From Sycobia sp. Sy_11 (taxonomy: Eukaryota > Arthropoda > Insecta > Hymenoptera > Epichrysomallidae), in the NCBI GenBank assembly GCA_018907035.1, contig JACCIC010000123.1, positions 1,439,501-1,503,500 of the forward strand: a stretch of 64,000 bases of DNA, read 5' to 3'. This document shows positions 8,871-18,816 of this stretch, in pieces. The position numbers and the translations under genes were made by a program. Under the pieces are notes generated by a model. The model had not been told where the DNA came from, searched no databases, and saw nothing but the letters and a program-made list of their open reading frames with translations. Every line of letters starts with the position of its first letter. Positions within the stretch are counted from its first letter, which is position 1.

Positions 8871-11321
8871 ATGATTTATTTTAGAGAAATTTATTGTAAA
8901 TATGGTAGTACTATTAAAGATTATTGTTCAAAATGGATTAAAATGAATTTAAAAGTTGTAATTCTTAAAGAAAAACTTACATTCCTTATTAGATGCAAGA
9001 AATCAAATATATTTCCGGTACACATTAATAATAGATTTCATGATGAATATTTTTTGCAGGTTTATAGTAATAATGTTTGTTATGATCTAAAGAAAAATAT
9101 TTTCTTTTTCAAAAATAAATTACTTAATTTAGAAATTAGAGATTTACATATTCAGATTCATTCCTTAAATAGATATTTATTAAAGATTAAACATTATTTA
9201 TATCAAAATATAGAAAGAAATGAATTACATGAATTTTTTCTTGGTCAAAACAAACATTTTATTAAGACAAAATATATTAATAGACAAACACTAAAAAGGA
9301 AATTTGAATGTTTAAGAAATAAAAAACAATTTCAAAGCTATCAATTTAACAATGCAAACAATAAAAATTGGTTTAGGAATCTAACTGACAAGGAGATACC
9401 AAATGAAGTAATAAACATCATGTCTAAAGGTGCCAAACATGGAATATTATATTGTAAAAGTAATCTCCCGATCAAAGAAATCATCGCGGAGGTTGAAAGT
9501 AATCTTTTTGGTTTAAATGATGAAGTAAAAAAGGAATGTAGGGCATCTTTGGTTAATGTCATTAGTAATTTTAAAAGAGAAAATAAATTTGATAATTTTT
9601 TAAATAGTAATTTTATACATGATTTGATTACCGCGAAGAATTTTTTGAAAAATAACCCTAATATAATCTTCCAAAAGGCCGACAAAGGTAATGTAACTGT
9701 AGCTTCCAATAAAATTGATTACATAAATTGTATAAATAATATATTAAATGATGATAGTACTTATTTGAAGATTGGTAATCCACATATCATTAAGCTACAA
9801 AATAATTTGAAAGAGTTATTAAATAATTGGAAAAGAAATGAATATATAAATGATACTACATATAAGTATTTAAAATGTGAAAATGGAACTGTGGCAAAAT
9901 GTTATGGGCTTCCCAAGATTCATAAAGAAAATCTGACATTTAGAATAATAATATCTTCCATAGGTTTCCCAACTTATAATATTGCTAGATTTTTGTCTAA
10001 TATATTGGTTAAGATAGTTGGAAGAACTAGTTCTTACATTAAGGATAGTTGGTGTTTTTACAATGAAATGAAAGATATTGTTATTCCGAAAAACTACAAG
10101 ATGATTTCATTGGATGTAGTATCTTTGTTTACAAATGTACCTTTAGAGTTGTTAAATGATATTATACAGGAAAAGTGGAATGAAATTAATTTGCATACAA
10201 AATTGACAATGAATGAATTTATTAAAGCAATTAATTTGGTTTTTAATAACACAATTTTTTCATTTGATAATAAATTTTATGAACAAAAATACGGATGTCC
10301 AATGGGGTCGCCTTTGTCACCGGTTATAGCTAATTTAGTTATGGAAAAGTTGGAAAGTATAGCCTTGTCAAAATTGCTTTTTGAACCAATGATATTTAAG
10401 AGATATGTTGATGATATCTTTACAATTGTTCCAGAAGTTTTTGTGGATGAAATGGTGGATGTTTTCAATTCTGTACATGACAGAATTAAATTTACAAGGG
10501 AGGTTGAAGTAAATAGTCAGTTAAGTTTTTTGGACGTTAATGTGATTAGATGTAGTAATAATAAGGTAAAACTTAATTGGTACAGAAAGCCTACTTGGTC
10601 AGGTAGGTTTTTAGATTTTAATTCACACCACCAATTCGGAAACAAAATTGGGGCATTGAGGGGTGTCATTGACAGAGCAATTAAATTGTCACATAAAGAT
10701 TTTAGACAAAATAATTTACAGATAGTAAGAGAGACTTTTATTAATAATGGCTATCCAATTCAATTTATTAATAGATTGATTGCTGAGAGATTGTTTGAAA
10801 TTTATAATACCGAAAATAGACATAGTGCAGGAATTGATTTTAACGGAGGCAAAATTATTGTCTTACCATATGTTCGAGGATTATCTGAAAGAATAAAAAG
10901 AAATTTTCGGAAATATAACATTCAAATTTTCTTTAAAAATCGCAATAATTTAAGTAGATTGTTTAATAATTGCAAAGATAAGGATGATTTATGCTTAAAA
11001 TCAGGAGTTGTTTACAAGATTAATTGCATGGATTGTGATAAATACTATATTGGACAAACAGGTAGATATTTAAAAAAGAGAATTTATGAGCATAAATATA
11101 GTTTACGTAGCTCACATATTACTTCTGGTTTAAAAGAGCATTGTTTAAAGTTTTTACATTCTTTTGATTTTGTGAATGTGGATATTTTGGAATATGGTAT
11201 TAATAATAAGTATAAACGGGAGAGTCTTGAAAGTATTCACATTTCCAAGAATCGAAATAATGTGAATTTAATGTTAGAGTCTGGTAGATTGGACAGTGTT
11301 TATCATTCCTTATTAAATTGA
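8871..11321 (+). CDS. PLE copy 4: reverse transcriptase / GIY-YIG endonuclease
   Basis: Full-length, uninterrupted 816-residue PLE polyprotein with a complete upstream pseudo-LTR, so it is the best candidate for an expressed autonomous copy. Visible motifs: LPKIHK ~347, palm motif GCPMGSPLSP ~475, YVDD 512-515 (coded by 10404-10415), Cys-rich linker (C..C..KDKDDLC), then GIY-YIG with VVYKI ~713, YYIGQTGR ~725 and R..EH ~737. A shorter ATG five bases upstream (8866) is followed at once by a stop, so 8871 is the likely start. The product would bind its own RNA, nick the target and prime cDNA synthesis. It lies head-to-tail behind truncated copy 3. Confidence 0.9.
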   Translation: MIYFREIYCKYGSTIKDYCSKWIKMNLKVVILKEKLTFLIRCKKSNIFPVHINNRFHDEYFLQVYSNNVCYDLKKNIFFFKNKLLNLEIRDLHIQIHSLNRYLLKIKHYLYQNIERNELHEFFLGQNKHFIKTKYINRQTLKRKFECLRNKKQFQSYQFNNANNKNWFRNLTDKEIPNEVINIMSKGAKHGILYCKSNLPIKEIIAEVESNLFGLNDEVKKECRASLVNVISNFKRENKFDNFLNSNFIHDLITAKNFLKNNPNIIFQKADKGNVTVASNKIDYINCINNILNDDSTYLKIGNPHIIKLQNNLKELLNNWKRNEYINDTTYKYLKCENGTVAKCYGLPKIHKENLTFRIIISSIGFPTYNIARFLSNILVKIVGRTSSYIKDSWCFYNEMKDIVIPKNYKMISLDVVSLFTNVPLELLNDIIQEKWNEINLHTKLTMNEFIKAINLVFNNTIFSFDNKFYEQKYGCPMGSPLSPVIANLVMEKLESIALSKLLFEPMIFKRYVDDIFTIVPEVFVDEMVDVFNSVHDRIKFTREVEVNSQLSFLDVNVIRCSNNKVKLNWYRKPTWSGRFLDFNSHHQFGNKIGALRGVIDRAIKLSHKDFRQNNLQIVRETFINNGYPIQFINRLIAERLFEIYNTENRHSAGIDFNGGKIIVLPYVRGLSERIKRNFRKYNIQIFFKNRNNLSRLFNNCKDKDDLCLKSGVVYKINCMDCDKYYIGQTGRYLKKRIYEHKYSLRSSHITSGLKEHCLKFLHSFDFVNVDILEYGINNKYKRESLESIHISKNRNNVNLMLESGRLDSVYHSLLN

Positions 11322-11422
11322 TTGGTTTTGGACAATTTGTGTAGAGGGGGAATTTATATTTAATTTACGAAATTTGGTGGTGGGGATGAGTATATATAGA
11401 TTAGAATATAAGGTTTAGATTA

Positions 11423-11462
11423 GTCCCTGATGAGGAGCCGTAGCGAGCTCGAAACGTTGGAC
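11423..11462 (+). ncRNA. Type I hammerhead ribozyme (PLE copy 4, 3')
   Basis: Identical in sequence to 8441-8480; predicted cleavage between 11458 and 11459. With the upstream ribozyme it brackets a unit of 2,982 nt containing the whole ORF. Confidence 0.85.
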
Positions 11463-11756
11463 AAGTCTTCAATTAGGTAAGGGTGTTGGGGACAGTCAGA
11501 CTGCACTTTACTAACAAAGAATTTTTTCAGCTAATATTTTATTTTCAGATTAGTCTACGGGGGTGAATATAAACAAGGACAGTCTGACTGTCATTATCAT
11601 TTTAATTTAATTTTTAATTTAATTTTTATTTTTAATTTTTATTTTTTATTTTTTAGTTTTTATTTTTATTTTATTTTTATTTTTATTTTTATTTTATTTT
11701 TATTTTTATTTTTATTTTATTTTATTTTTGGTTGAAATTGATTGGACTGTAAGACC

Positions 11757-11762
11757 AATAAA
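11757..11762 (+). terminator. Polyadenylation signal of the PLE
   Basis: AATAAA just before …aatatttatt, the point where other copies (24688-25164, 43700-44278, left end of the composite) stop. This suggests the RNA 3' end lies 10-20 nt downstream of the signal. Confidence 0.5.
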
Positions 11763-11810
11763 AAATATTTATTAATTTGTATATGGGCAGTCGACAGAAG
11801 TACAATTCAA

Positions 11811-11819
11811 TTGTATAAC

Positions 11820-11823
<4 letters not shown>
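11811..11823. repeat. Target-site duplication, right copy (13 bp)
   Basis: Exact copy of 821-833. An (AT)n run follows immediately, so the pre-insertion site was ttgtataacattatatata. Confidence 0.8.

Positions 11824-11862
<39 letters not shown>
11822..11862. repeat. (AT)n microsatellite
   Basis: About 20 AT units abutting the PLE insertion. Confidence 0.9.
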
Positions 11863-11863
<1 letters not shown>

Positions 11864-12009
11864 GTTTTTTACTTATATAATTTTGCTAGTAAAGATGCAG
11901 CACATAATTCTAGTCGTTGGATAGAGACAGATTTTAATTGTGCTACGCGTGATTTTGCGCACAATAAATAATATTTAACATTGATGTGTTTATTAACCGA
12001 CCGAATGTA

Positions 12010-13079
12010 CTACTGTATACAAGTATGAGTAAACCTTTATTTATAACTTTTAAAATCTTTATTTACTCTTCATAATCTAATTCGTCTCCTTCAAAATAAG
12101 CTCCTCCCCCCTCCGATGCAATACAACTATGCCAACGCCTTTTCCAATTTTCAAAATATTTTTGATACTCGTATTCCGGAATGGCCATCAGTTCCTTCTT
12201 CGATTCGGCTTTTATTTCTTCAATCGAATCAAAACCGTGTCTCCGAAGTGGTCTTTTGAGTTTGTTCAACAGCCAGAAGTACACGATGTTAAATCAGGCG
12301 AGTGCGATGGTTGCGGAAGGATATTAGTTAAATTTTTGGCGAAATTTGCACGTAAAATCAATGCAGCGTGAGCTGGTGCATTATTGTGATGTAAAAGCCA
12401 ATAGTTCTCTTTCCATAAATCTGACCTTTTGAGACGAATAGCGTCACACAAACGACGCATAACACTCAAATAATATTCTTTGTTAACCGTTTGAATTGTT
12501 GGAAGGAATTCATAATACACCACACCCCGATAATCGAAGAAAACCGTGAGCATAACCTTGATTTTTGGGTGACTTTGGCGTGATTTTTTCGTTCTCCGCT
12601 TTCCTTTGGAACAATATTCGCTCAATTTGTTTCTGGATCGTAAGCGTAGACACAAGTGTCATCTCCAGTTTTTATGCGTTCCATCTTGTCTTAATATTCC
12701 GAAAGCACTGTTTCGCAGACCTCCATGTGATGCTGTTTTTCCAAAAAATTGAGTGTTTTTGACACCAATCCAGATTTTACTCTTTACAGGCACAAAATGT
12801 CTTTCCAAATGGTGTTGACTGGCCCATATTAAATTCCAACAATATCAGCAAGTGCTCTAGTAGTCAATCGATGATTTTGCAGAACTAATTCTTTGATTTT
12901 GTCGATGTGTAGTTCATCAGTAGGTGTTCTTAGTCGTCTTTGATGTGGTTCGTCTTCAACGCGTTCTCGACCTTCGTTGAACAATTTGTGCCAATCAAGA
13001 ACACTTGCTCTTGACATTAACTTCTCACCAAAGTGGGAAGTTTGAATTGAAAAGTCTTACTCATATTTGTACATAGTAG
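12010..13079 (-). mobile_element. Mariner element with TIRs, internally deleted
   Basis: Terminal inverted repeats are visible at ctactgtatacaagtatgag (12010) and, reversed, ctactatgtacaaatatgag ending at 13079, with TA dinucleotides on both sides (12008-12009 and 13080-13081). The length of 1,070 bp is ~200 bp short of a normal mariner, so internal sequence is lost. Confidence 0.8.
12063..13017 (-). pseudogene. Mariner transposase, broken
   Basis: On the minus strand the pieces read N- to C-terminal. 13017-12829 is the helix-turn-helix region (MSRASVLDWHKLFNEGRE…RALADIVGI). 12655-12266 is the catalytic core with GVVYYEFLP, LLHHNNAPAH and SHSPDL. 12284-12063 is the C-terminal part (KRPLRRHGFD…YFENWKRRWHSCI). 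Pieces are in different frames, the WVPHEL region and first catalytic Asp segment are missing, and the second catalytic position reads HNN instead of HDN. It is a dead mariner of a different lineage from the one at 44473. Confidence 0.85.
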
Positions 13080-13081
13080 TA

Positions 13082-13480
13082 TATATTTTTGTATCTATTA
13101 CCAACCATTAAAAGGCCATTCAATGACGTTCCTGAGGTCAATTTTGTCGATCCGTAGAATATGACTCAAAGTTTAGTAGTCATATTTGTATCTTTAAGAA
13201 TCGCTTGGTGCGGCAAATCAAATATTCTGTCTAAAATATTGTAGACTTCGGACCTGTAGCATAGCCTAACCTCGGTGAGTGTTGAATAATTAACTTAAAA
13301 ATTAAAAGTGTCTTTTAAATTTGTTTAATAGCGCATTTAATTGCTTTAAAGTTTCAATTAGAGACTCTCCTAGCATTTATTTACCTTGTTTAAAACGTAA
13401 GGTAACTATGTACGAACCAGTGGCAGCGCGAGCCATGTCTTCGTTCTATAATTATTCTCGCATTCAAACTCCTGGTTGAG
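13082..13480. other. No recognised feature
   Basis: AT-rich sequence between mariner and the next PLE relic; no open frame or repeat I can support. Confidence 0.5.
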
Positions 13481-13481
13481 A

Positions 13482-14065
13482 AACATTCATTAATAATGGT
13501 TATCCAATTGAATTTATTAATAGATTAATTGCTGAGAGATTGTTTGGCATTGATAATACCGAAAATAGACATAATGCACGAGTTGATATTAACAGAGGCA
13601 AAATTATTGCCTTACCATATGTTAGAGGATTATCTGAAAGAATTAAAAGAAATTTTCGGAAATATAACATTCAAATTTTCTTTAAAAATAGCAATAATTT
13701 GAGTAGGTTGGTTAATAATTGCAAGAATAAGGATGATTTATGTTTAAAATCAGGAGTTGTTTATAAAATAAACTGTACGGATTGTAATAAATACTATATT
13801 GGACAAACAGGTAGACATTTAAAAAAGAGAATTTTTTGAAAATAAATATAGTTTGTGTAGCTCGCATATTACTTCCGGTTTAAAGGAGTATTGTCTAAAG
13901 ATTTTACACTCTTTTGATTTTGTGAATGTGGATATTATGGAACATGGTATTAATAATAAGTATAAAAGGTTGAGTCTTAAAAGTATTCACAGGAATCGGA
14001 ATCATGTGAATTTAATGTTAGAGTTTAGTAAATTGGACAATGTTTATCATTCCTTATTAAGTTGA
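13482..14065 (+). pseudogene. PLE subfamily B relic, endonuclease end
   Basis: A 5'-truncated PLE beginning at a position equivalent to ~10730 of the full copy. It encodes the region from NNGYPIEFINRL through the Cys linker and GIY-YIG (CNKYYIGQTGRHLKKRIF). A one-base insertion makes a T6 run (about 13832) and a stop just after RIF; the second piece (13853-14065) continues in another frame to the normal C-terminus. It differs from family A at many positions, so it is an older subfamily. The copy at 27942 carries the same frameshift. Confidence 0.85.
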
Positions 14066-14510
14066 TTGATTTTGAACAATTTTTGTGGAGGGGGAATTTA
14101 GATTTAATTTACTAAATTTGGTAGTGAGGATAAGGTATATATAGATTAGAATATAAGGTTTAGTTTACTCCTTGATGAGGAGCCGTAGCGAGCTCTAAAC
14201 GTTAGGTAAGGGTGGTGGAGACAGATTGCGCTTTACTAACATAAATTTTTTCAGCTAATATTTTATTTTCAGATTTGTCTAGGGGGGGGGGGTGACTGTA
14301 AACAAGGACAGTCTGACTGTCATTATAATTTTTAATTTAATTTTTATTTTTATTTTTATTATTTTTGTGTATTGATGTATTAATGTTAAGGTAGATATAT
14401 ATTGATATTATTACGTATTATTTTCGATTGATTTAATTGGATTGTAAGACCAATGAAAATATTTATTAATTTGTATATAAGCAGTCGACAAAAGCACAAT
14501 TAAAGTATTT
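14066..14510 (+). repeat. PLE subfamily B pseudo-LTR
   Basis: Contains the tatatatag box (about 14131), a decayed hammerhead, intron-like segment with TACTAAC and two CAG acceptors, ggacagtctgactgtc, a subfamily-specific stretch (gtgtattgatgtattaatgtt), the gtaagaccaat block and agcagtcgacaaaagcacaatt at the end. Confidence 0.75.
14167..14206 (+). pseudogene. Decayed hammerhead ribozyme
   Basis: Aligned with the intact copies, C3 of the core is T (TTGATGA), the invariant G of GAAAC is T (TAAAC), stem I is broken (ctcc instead of gtcc) and ~16 nt after it are deleted. It should be inactive. Confidence 0.8.
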
Positions 14511-15119
14511 TATAACTACAAGGTATACAAAAATTATAAATAAATAAAATTTAAATTCTACAACGTTTTACAATAGGATAAAATTTAAATTTTTGTATTT
14601 TCTACAATATGTATTATCCATAAAAGAATTTTTACGTATTTTAAATAATTAGAAGTTATGACATGAGCTTAAAGATATTTTCAAAAAATACTAGTATGGC
14701 GTATATTTTAATGTTAATGTTGTTGATCAACCCATGTCTCTGATACTACATATTAAATATAATTCATAAATTACATACATTATTGCTAGTTTCCTTCATA
14801 TTCACACAGCGTACTTTTCATTTATATGTATTTTAATCTATTCTGTATTTTAGCTTATTGACATTTGAAACAATTCATGTAATTCCGATTTAATACAAAG
14901 ATTGCTCTAAGGAAAAGAGTCATTTTCTGTATAAACTAATAACGAAATTATTCTTCTTGTTTATTAATAATATTACAGTAATTGTAATCATAACTTCACC
15001 TATGATAAAATTATCTATTGAAGAAATTGTTAAAAATACATTATCTGAATTACTTATGCATATTATAGAGTAATTACAATAATTTATTTTAATCTGAAAA
15101 TGATTTTTAACATAGAATA
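14511..15119. other. AT-rich, no recognised feature
   Basis: No open frame, RNA or repeat that I can support. Confidence 0.5.
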
Positions 15120-15350
15120 TTGTTTTTATTATTTTTATTTTATTATTAATTTTATTTTATATTTATTTTTTATTTTCTGATATAATTTATTGTAGTAATA
15201 AGTTTTATGGGGATAGGATTCTACGGGGGTGAATATAAACAAACAGTCTGACTGTCATTATTTTAGCTAATATATTATATTATAAAGGCTGTAAGACCGA
15301 TAAAAATATTTATTAATTTAATTCAGAACAGTCGACATAAGTACAATTTT
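15120..15350 (+). repeat. PLE subfamily C terminal fragment
   Basis: Retains gattctacgggggtgaatataaac, acagtctgactgtcatta, ggctgtaagaccgataaaaatatttatt and acagtcgacataagtacaatt in the order seen in other PLE termini. No ORF or hammerhead is attached. A second copy of this type is at 23130-23305. Confidence 0.7.
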
Positions 15351-15507
15351 TAATTCTAATAAAATTTCATTGTTAAAATGAAAAACTTGTGAAAATTCTA
15401 TAAAATTTATAACTATTGAAACTATTATATTATTTATTTATAGTACGAATTAGGTAAAAAATACATCTTTTCTATCACGCATCATAATAAAACAAGTTAA
15501 ATTGAGG

Positions 15508-15660
15508 CCTACGATGGCTCGATCGCTAGAGCGAAGGACTAGTAACTTGGTTATCCGAGTTCAAATCCCGGTCTCGCCCGATTGACACAGGCACCGCTGC
15601 AATAGCATAAGTTGTAATAATTTACATGTGCTTTGTTTACAAACACATCGTAGACCTCCG
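15508..15660 (+). repeat. tRNA-like sequence, possible SINE
   Basis: An A-box-like tggctcgatcgctagagcg is followed by a good B box, gagttcaaatcccgg, with a T-arm-like context. The acceptor arms do not pair well, so it is not an intact tRNA gene. It is followed by ~90 bp of unrelated body sequence, as in a tRNA-derived SINE. A decayed tRNA pseudogene is the alternative. Confidence 0.4.
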
Positions 15661-16047
15661 TTGCTGATTAACTTAGATATTTGAAGGCATAACTAGAGTG
15701 ACGTTAAATAACATACAAAAAAAACAAGTTTAATTTTTTATACAGTAAATGTGGAATAAAAACCTTAGCGTACTATAATTAATTGCGCAGTTCATTTCAA
15801 ACTTTTGGAGAGCTTTCTTATGGCGTCTAAAATAATATTACTCAGTTCACTAAAGTTTAGGAATAATGAATAATTTTTTACGTAATATATAATTATACAA
15901 TTTCTTCTTTTTTTTTTTAAATCGTGATAAATTTATAAATTTAATTGTGTTAACATTTGGAAGAATACTACTGATGCGCAACCTAACGGATTACACACAA
16001 ATCACAAAAAAAGATTTCATTCTTATGAACATGCGAATTAGCACACC

Positions 16048-16086
<39 letters not shown>

Positions 16087-16208
16087 ATTAATATAAGTTT
16101 GCTATGAAATTGTTTAAAAATAAACCTTCATTATAAAATAATAATTTTATTAATTTTAAAGATTTTAATTTTTATTAGATTTTGTTTCATAGTAGATACA
16201 AAACTATA
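15661..16208. other. AT-rich, no gene
   Basis: Only a short (AT)n run at about 16051-16080 stands out. Confidence 0.5.
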
Positions 16209-18811
16209 AATATATTTTTTAACATTTAAAAATTTTAATTTTATTCGATTTTCGATTTACCCGGTCGTAGGGTTTGGGTGAATAGAGGACAATGGAGGAG
16301 ATACTCGGATTAGAGTGGTTGGAGACCGAAGTGCAAAGATTGGAGGCGAGTTTAGAGGCGGATACGTTTAGAGTTGCGAAGTTAAGTTCGTGTTGGATTT
16401 GAGAATTCCTACAGAACCAGGGGATTTTTAGGGCCGCTCGGAGTAGTCTCATGAGCGTGCCCTGTAAGGGCCTGAGGCATCCCGGTGGGGCGGATCCCCA
16501 TACCGGGATGGCGACGGTTGCAATGAGGATGATGATTGCCTTGAAGGCTCGCAGCTTTGTTGGGAGGGAAATATTTATGTTGTAGAAGAAAGCCTTGAGG
16601 GCGACGAAGGCTGCAATGATTTTGCATCTGGTGGCGTGGATGTGGGGGAGACCAGGATAGTTTGTGGTCGATGGTTACCCCCAGGTATTTGGCGGATCGA
16701 CTCCAGGGGAGTTGGATTGAATTAATGGTGGAGGGGTGCGTCGGCGTTTAGAAAAGTAGGTGGCCGATGACTTGGTTTCATTGATCCCGAGTCTCCAATG
16801 GCGGTACCAGGAGAGAAGGGAGTGGAGGAAGCTGTTGATTTTGGAGGACGCGGCGCGGATTTGCCTGTTGGCGTTAACGAAGGCTAGGTCGTCGGCATAG
16901 AGAGCGGTGATGATAGGTTCACGCGTGGGAATGTCCGCACAGTAGAGGTTGAAGAGAAGAGGGGAGAGTTTGGATCCCTGTGGTACTCCGGCTGTTAGGG
17001 ATCTGGGGGAGGAGAGTGCGCTACCAAAACGTACCTTGAATATATGCCTGTTAGGTAGTGGGGGAATTGGAGCTTCGCCAGTTTGCATATGTGGCCTTCG
17101 TGCCAGACTCGGTCAAAAGCTTGCTGTGTGTTGAGGAGGAGTATGGCCACTTGTTTCCTTTTGTTGAGGTTGTGGCAAATGGCCTCAGTGACTCGCAAAA
17201 GTTGATGACAGGAGCCGTGTGCTCTCCTGCATCCGTGTTGGAAGTCTGGGATGAGACCTTTGGCTTCCGTGAAATCCAGGAGATAACGGAGGAGGACGCT
17301 TTCCGCAATTTTACTCAGCGACCATAGGAGATTGATGGGCCTGTAGCTGGACGGGTTGGAGAGTGGCTTGTTGGGCTTGGGGATACAGATGATGGTGGCT
17401 GATTTCCAGACAGGGTGGGAAGTGTTGTAGCTGCATCATAGCGTTCACGATGCTGGTGAGTGCAGAGATGAACTTGTTCAGGAGGATTTTTAGTATGTTA
17501 TTGCCACTCCCGTCGTGGCCTGGGGATTTCCTCGTCTTGGAGGTGAGAATGATGCCCTTGATTTCCGGAAAGGAAGCGGGCAGAAAATCGCTGTTGTTCG
17601 GCAGAGTTGTGGATATTCGGGTGTTGATGTAGTTGTGTCATGCGCTGAGGCCCCTTGGAGACGGGAGAGGTGAGCATTGGCGCTCGATGGAGTCGGCGAG
17701 GACATTCGCCTTTTCCTCCGGGAGGAAGAAGCGGTTGCCGTCGGCCATTAGGGGGGAGCGAAGGTGCTTTTTTCCGCAGTGCTTTGATGGTTTTCAATAA
17801 GCATGAATTTAATTTATTTTCCATAAGCATTGGATGAATTTGGAGAAGCTCTCGCTACGGAACTCTTGAAGTTTCCCACAAAGCTTGTGCTGGAGATCGT
17901 AGAGTGCCGATCGGAGGTGAGGCAGTCTGCGCTTCTGCCATTGTTTCCTGGCACGGTTCTTTTCCCGGATGAGAGATTGGATGTCGTGGGGAAGGTCCCA
18001 GTGACGAGGTCAATGTCGGAGGGGAAGCTGAGTCGTAGAGCGGACAGCGCAGAGGATTCCAAGCGAAATCTAAGTGTCAACCAGTCGCTTTTGTGGTGCT
18101 CGTTGATGTGTTCAGGGGCGTGGGAGTGCGATAGTTTAAGAAGTACCGGGAGGTGGTCAGGGCTGAGAGCGTGGATCGCACGGGGTTCGGAGGAGCTTGC
18201 GCAGTTTTGGGAGACGTAGATGTCCAGAATGTCGGGGACGTGGTTTAGTTGGGTGGGAATGTGTGTTGACTCAGGAGGGGCTTCGATAGTGAGGGAATAG
18301 CGGAGTGCTGCGCGGAGAAGGGAGGCACCGCTGTGTTTGCTTGAGTTGCAGCCCCAGGAGGTATGTTTGGCGTTAAGGTCGCCGGCGATGATGGTATGGC
18401 TACCGTCGCTGAAGAAGGAGGGCAGGTCGGCGGGGGTTAGGGTGTCCTTGGGGGGGGGTATACTGAGAAGATGTTGAGCTTACCCTGGGGGCCGGAGAGC
18501 TCAACACCGGAAGCTTCGATTGAGACGGCCGGTGGTTTGATGGGCTTGTGACGTATGGAGTTCTTGACTAGGATGGCTACGCCACCTCCCATACCACTGA
18601 GCCTATCGCGTCTGTAAGTGACGTAGTTTTGAAAGAAGATTTTTTGGTGGGACTGGAGATGGGAGACTGGAAGTACGCCACCGGTGTAGAGTGGGGACAA
18701 GAGGCCATGTGCTGCAGGGTTACAGAGCGTTAGCTGCACAATTATGCTCGCGCGCGCGGTGCTCGCACGAGATGTTGACTGTCCGGCGGTTGAGACCGCA
18801 ATGATGATCAT
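16209..18811 (-). pseudogene. Jockey-like non-LTR retrotransposon relic
   Basis: Minus-strand pieces in order. An apurinic endonuclease fragment (18811-18437) has YRRDRLSGMGGGVAILVK, typical of EN domain of Jockey-type ORF2. Degenerate middle parts follow. The reverse transcriptase (17198-16675) has LLLNTQQAFDRVWHEG, GVPQGSKLSPLLFNLY and the catalytic YADD in LYADDLAFV. The C-terminus (16452-16219) has IPWFCRNSQIQHEL and SNHSNP, as in Jockey-clade ORF2 ends. Pieces lie in different frames with stops between. The region is GC-richer than its surroundings, as expected for decayed coding sequence. The 5' end is cut at the boundary with the TIR element at 18817. Confidence 0.8.
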
Positions 18812-18816
18812 TCGTC

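Larger units (their letters stand above)
834..11810. mobile_element. Palindromic four-copy Penelope-like element insertion
   Basis: Two minus-strand copies (834-6441) face two plus-strand copies (6447-11810). The outer two are full length and the inner two are truncated at their 5' ends, where they meet. The arms pair from 6160 outward to 834 and from 6447 outward to 11810, about 5.3 kb each, around a ~286-bp loop. By eye the coding parts are identical among copies; only the TAAAA/TTTTA-rich tracts in the pseudo-LTRs differ in length and pattern. A single 13-bp duplication flanks the whole block. The left end stops at the usual 3' terminus (…ATATTTATTAAT on the minus strand), whereas the right end continues ~35 bp further, through cagtcgacagaagtacaatt. 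PLEs are known for tandem and inverted partial copies; this is an exceptionally symmetrical case. An assembly-made palindrome is the alternative, but the differing A-rich tracts argue against a simple one. Confidence 0.85.
11322..11810 (+). repeat. Pseudo-LTR, 3' end of PLE copy 4
   Basis: Repeats the order of elements in 8341-8870, with TATA-like box at 11391, hammerhead, intron-like segment, palindromic motif, T-rich tract and AATAAA at 11757-11762. It ends with cagtcgacagaagtacaattcaa directly against the target duplication. The left end of the composite (834) lacks this last segment. Confidence 0.8.

Noticed and set aside
834..11810. Assembly-generated palindrome
   Set aside because: Not excluded, but the four A-rich tracts differ, the two inner copies have different truncation points, and a TSD flanks the whole; a simple artefact would give mirror-identical arms.
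15508..15585. Functional tRNA gene
   Set aside because: A and B boxes are visible but the acceptor and anticodon arms do not pair.
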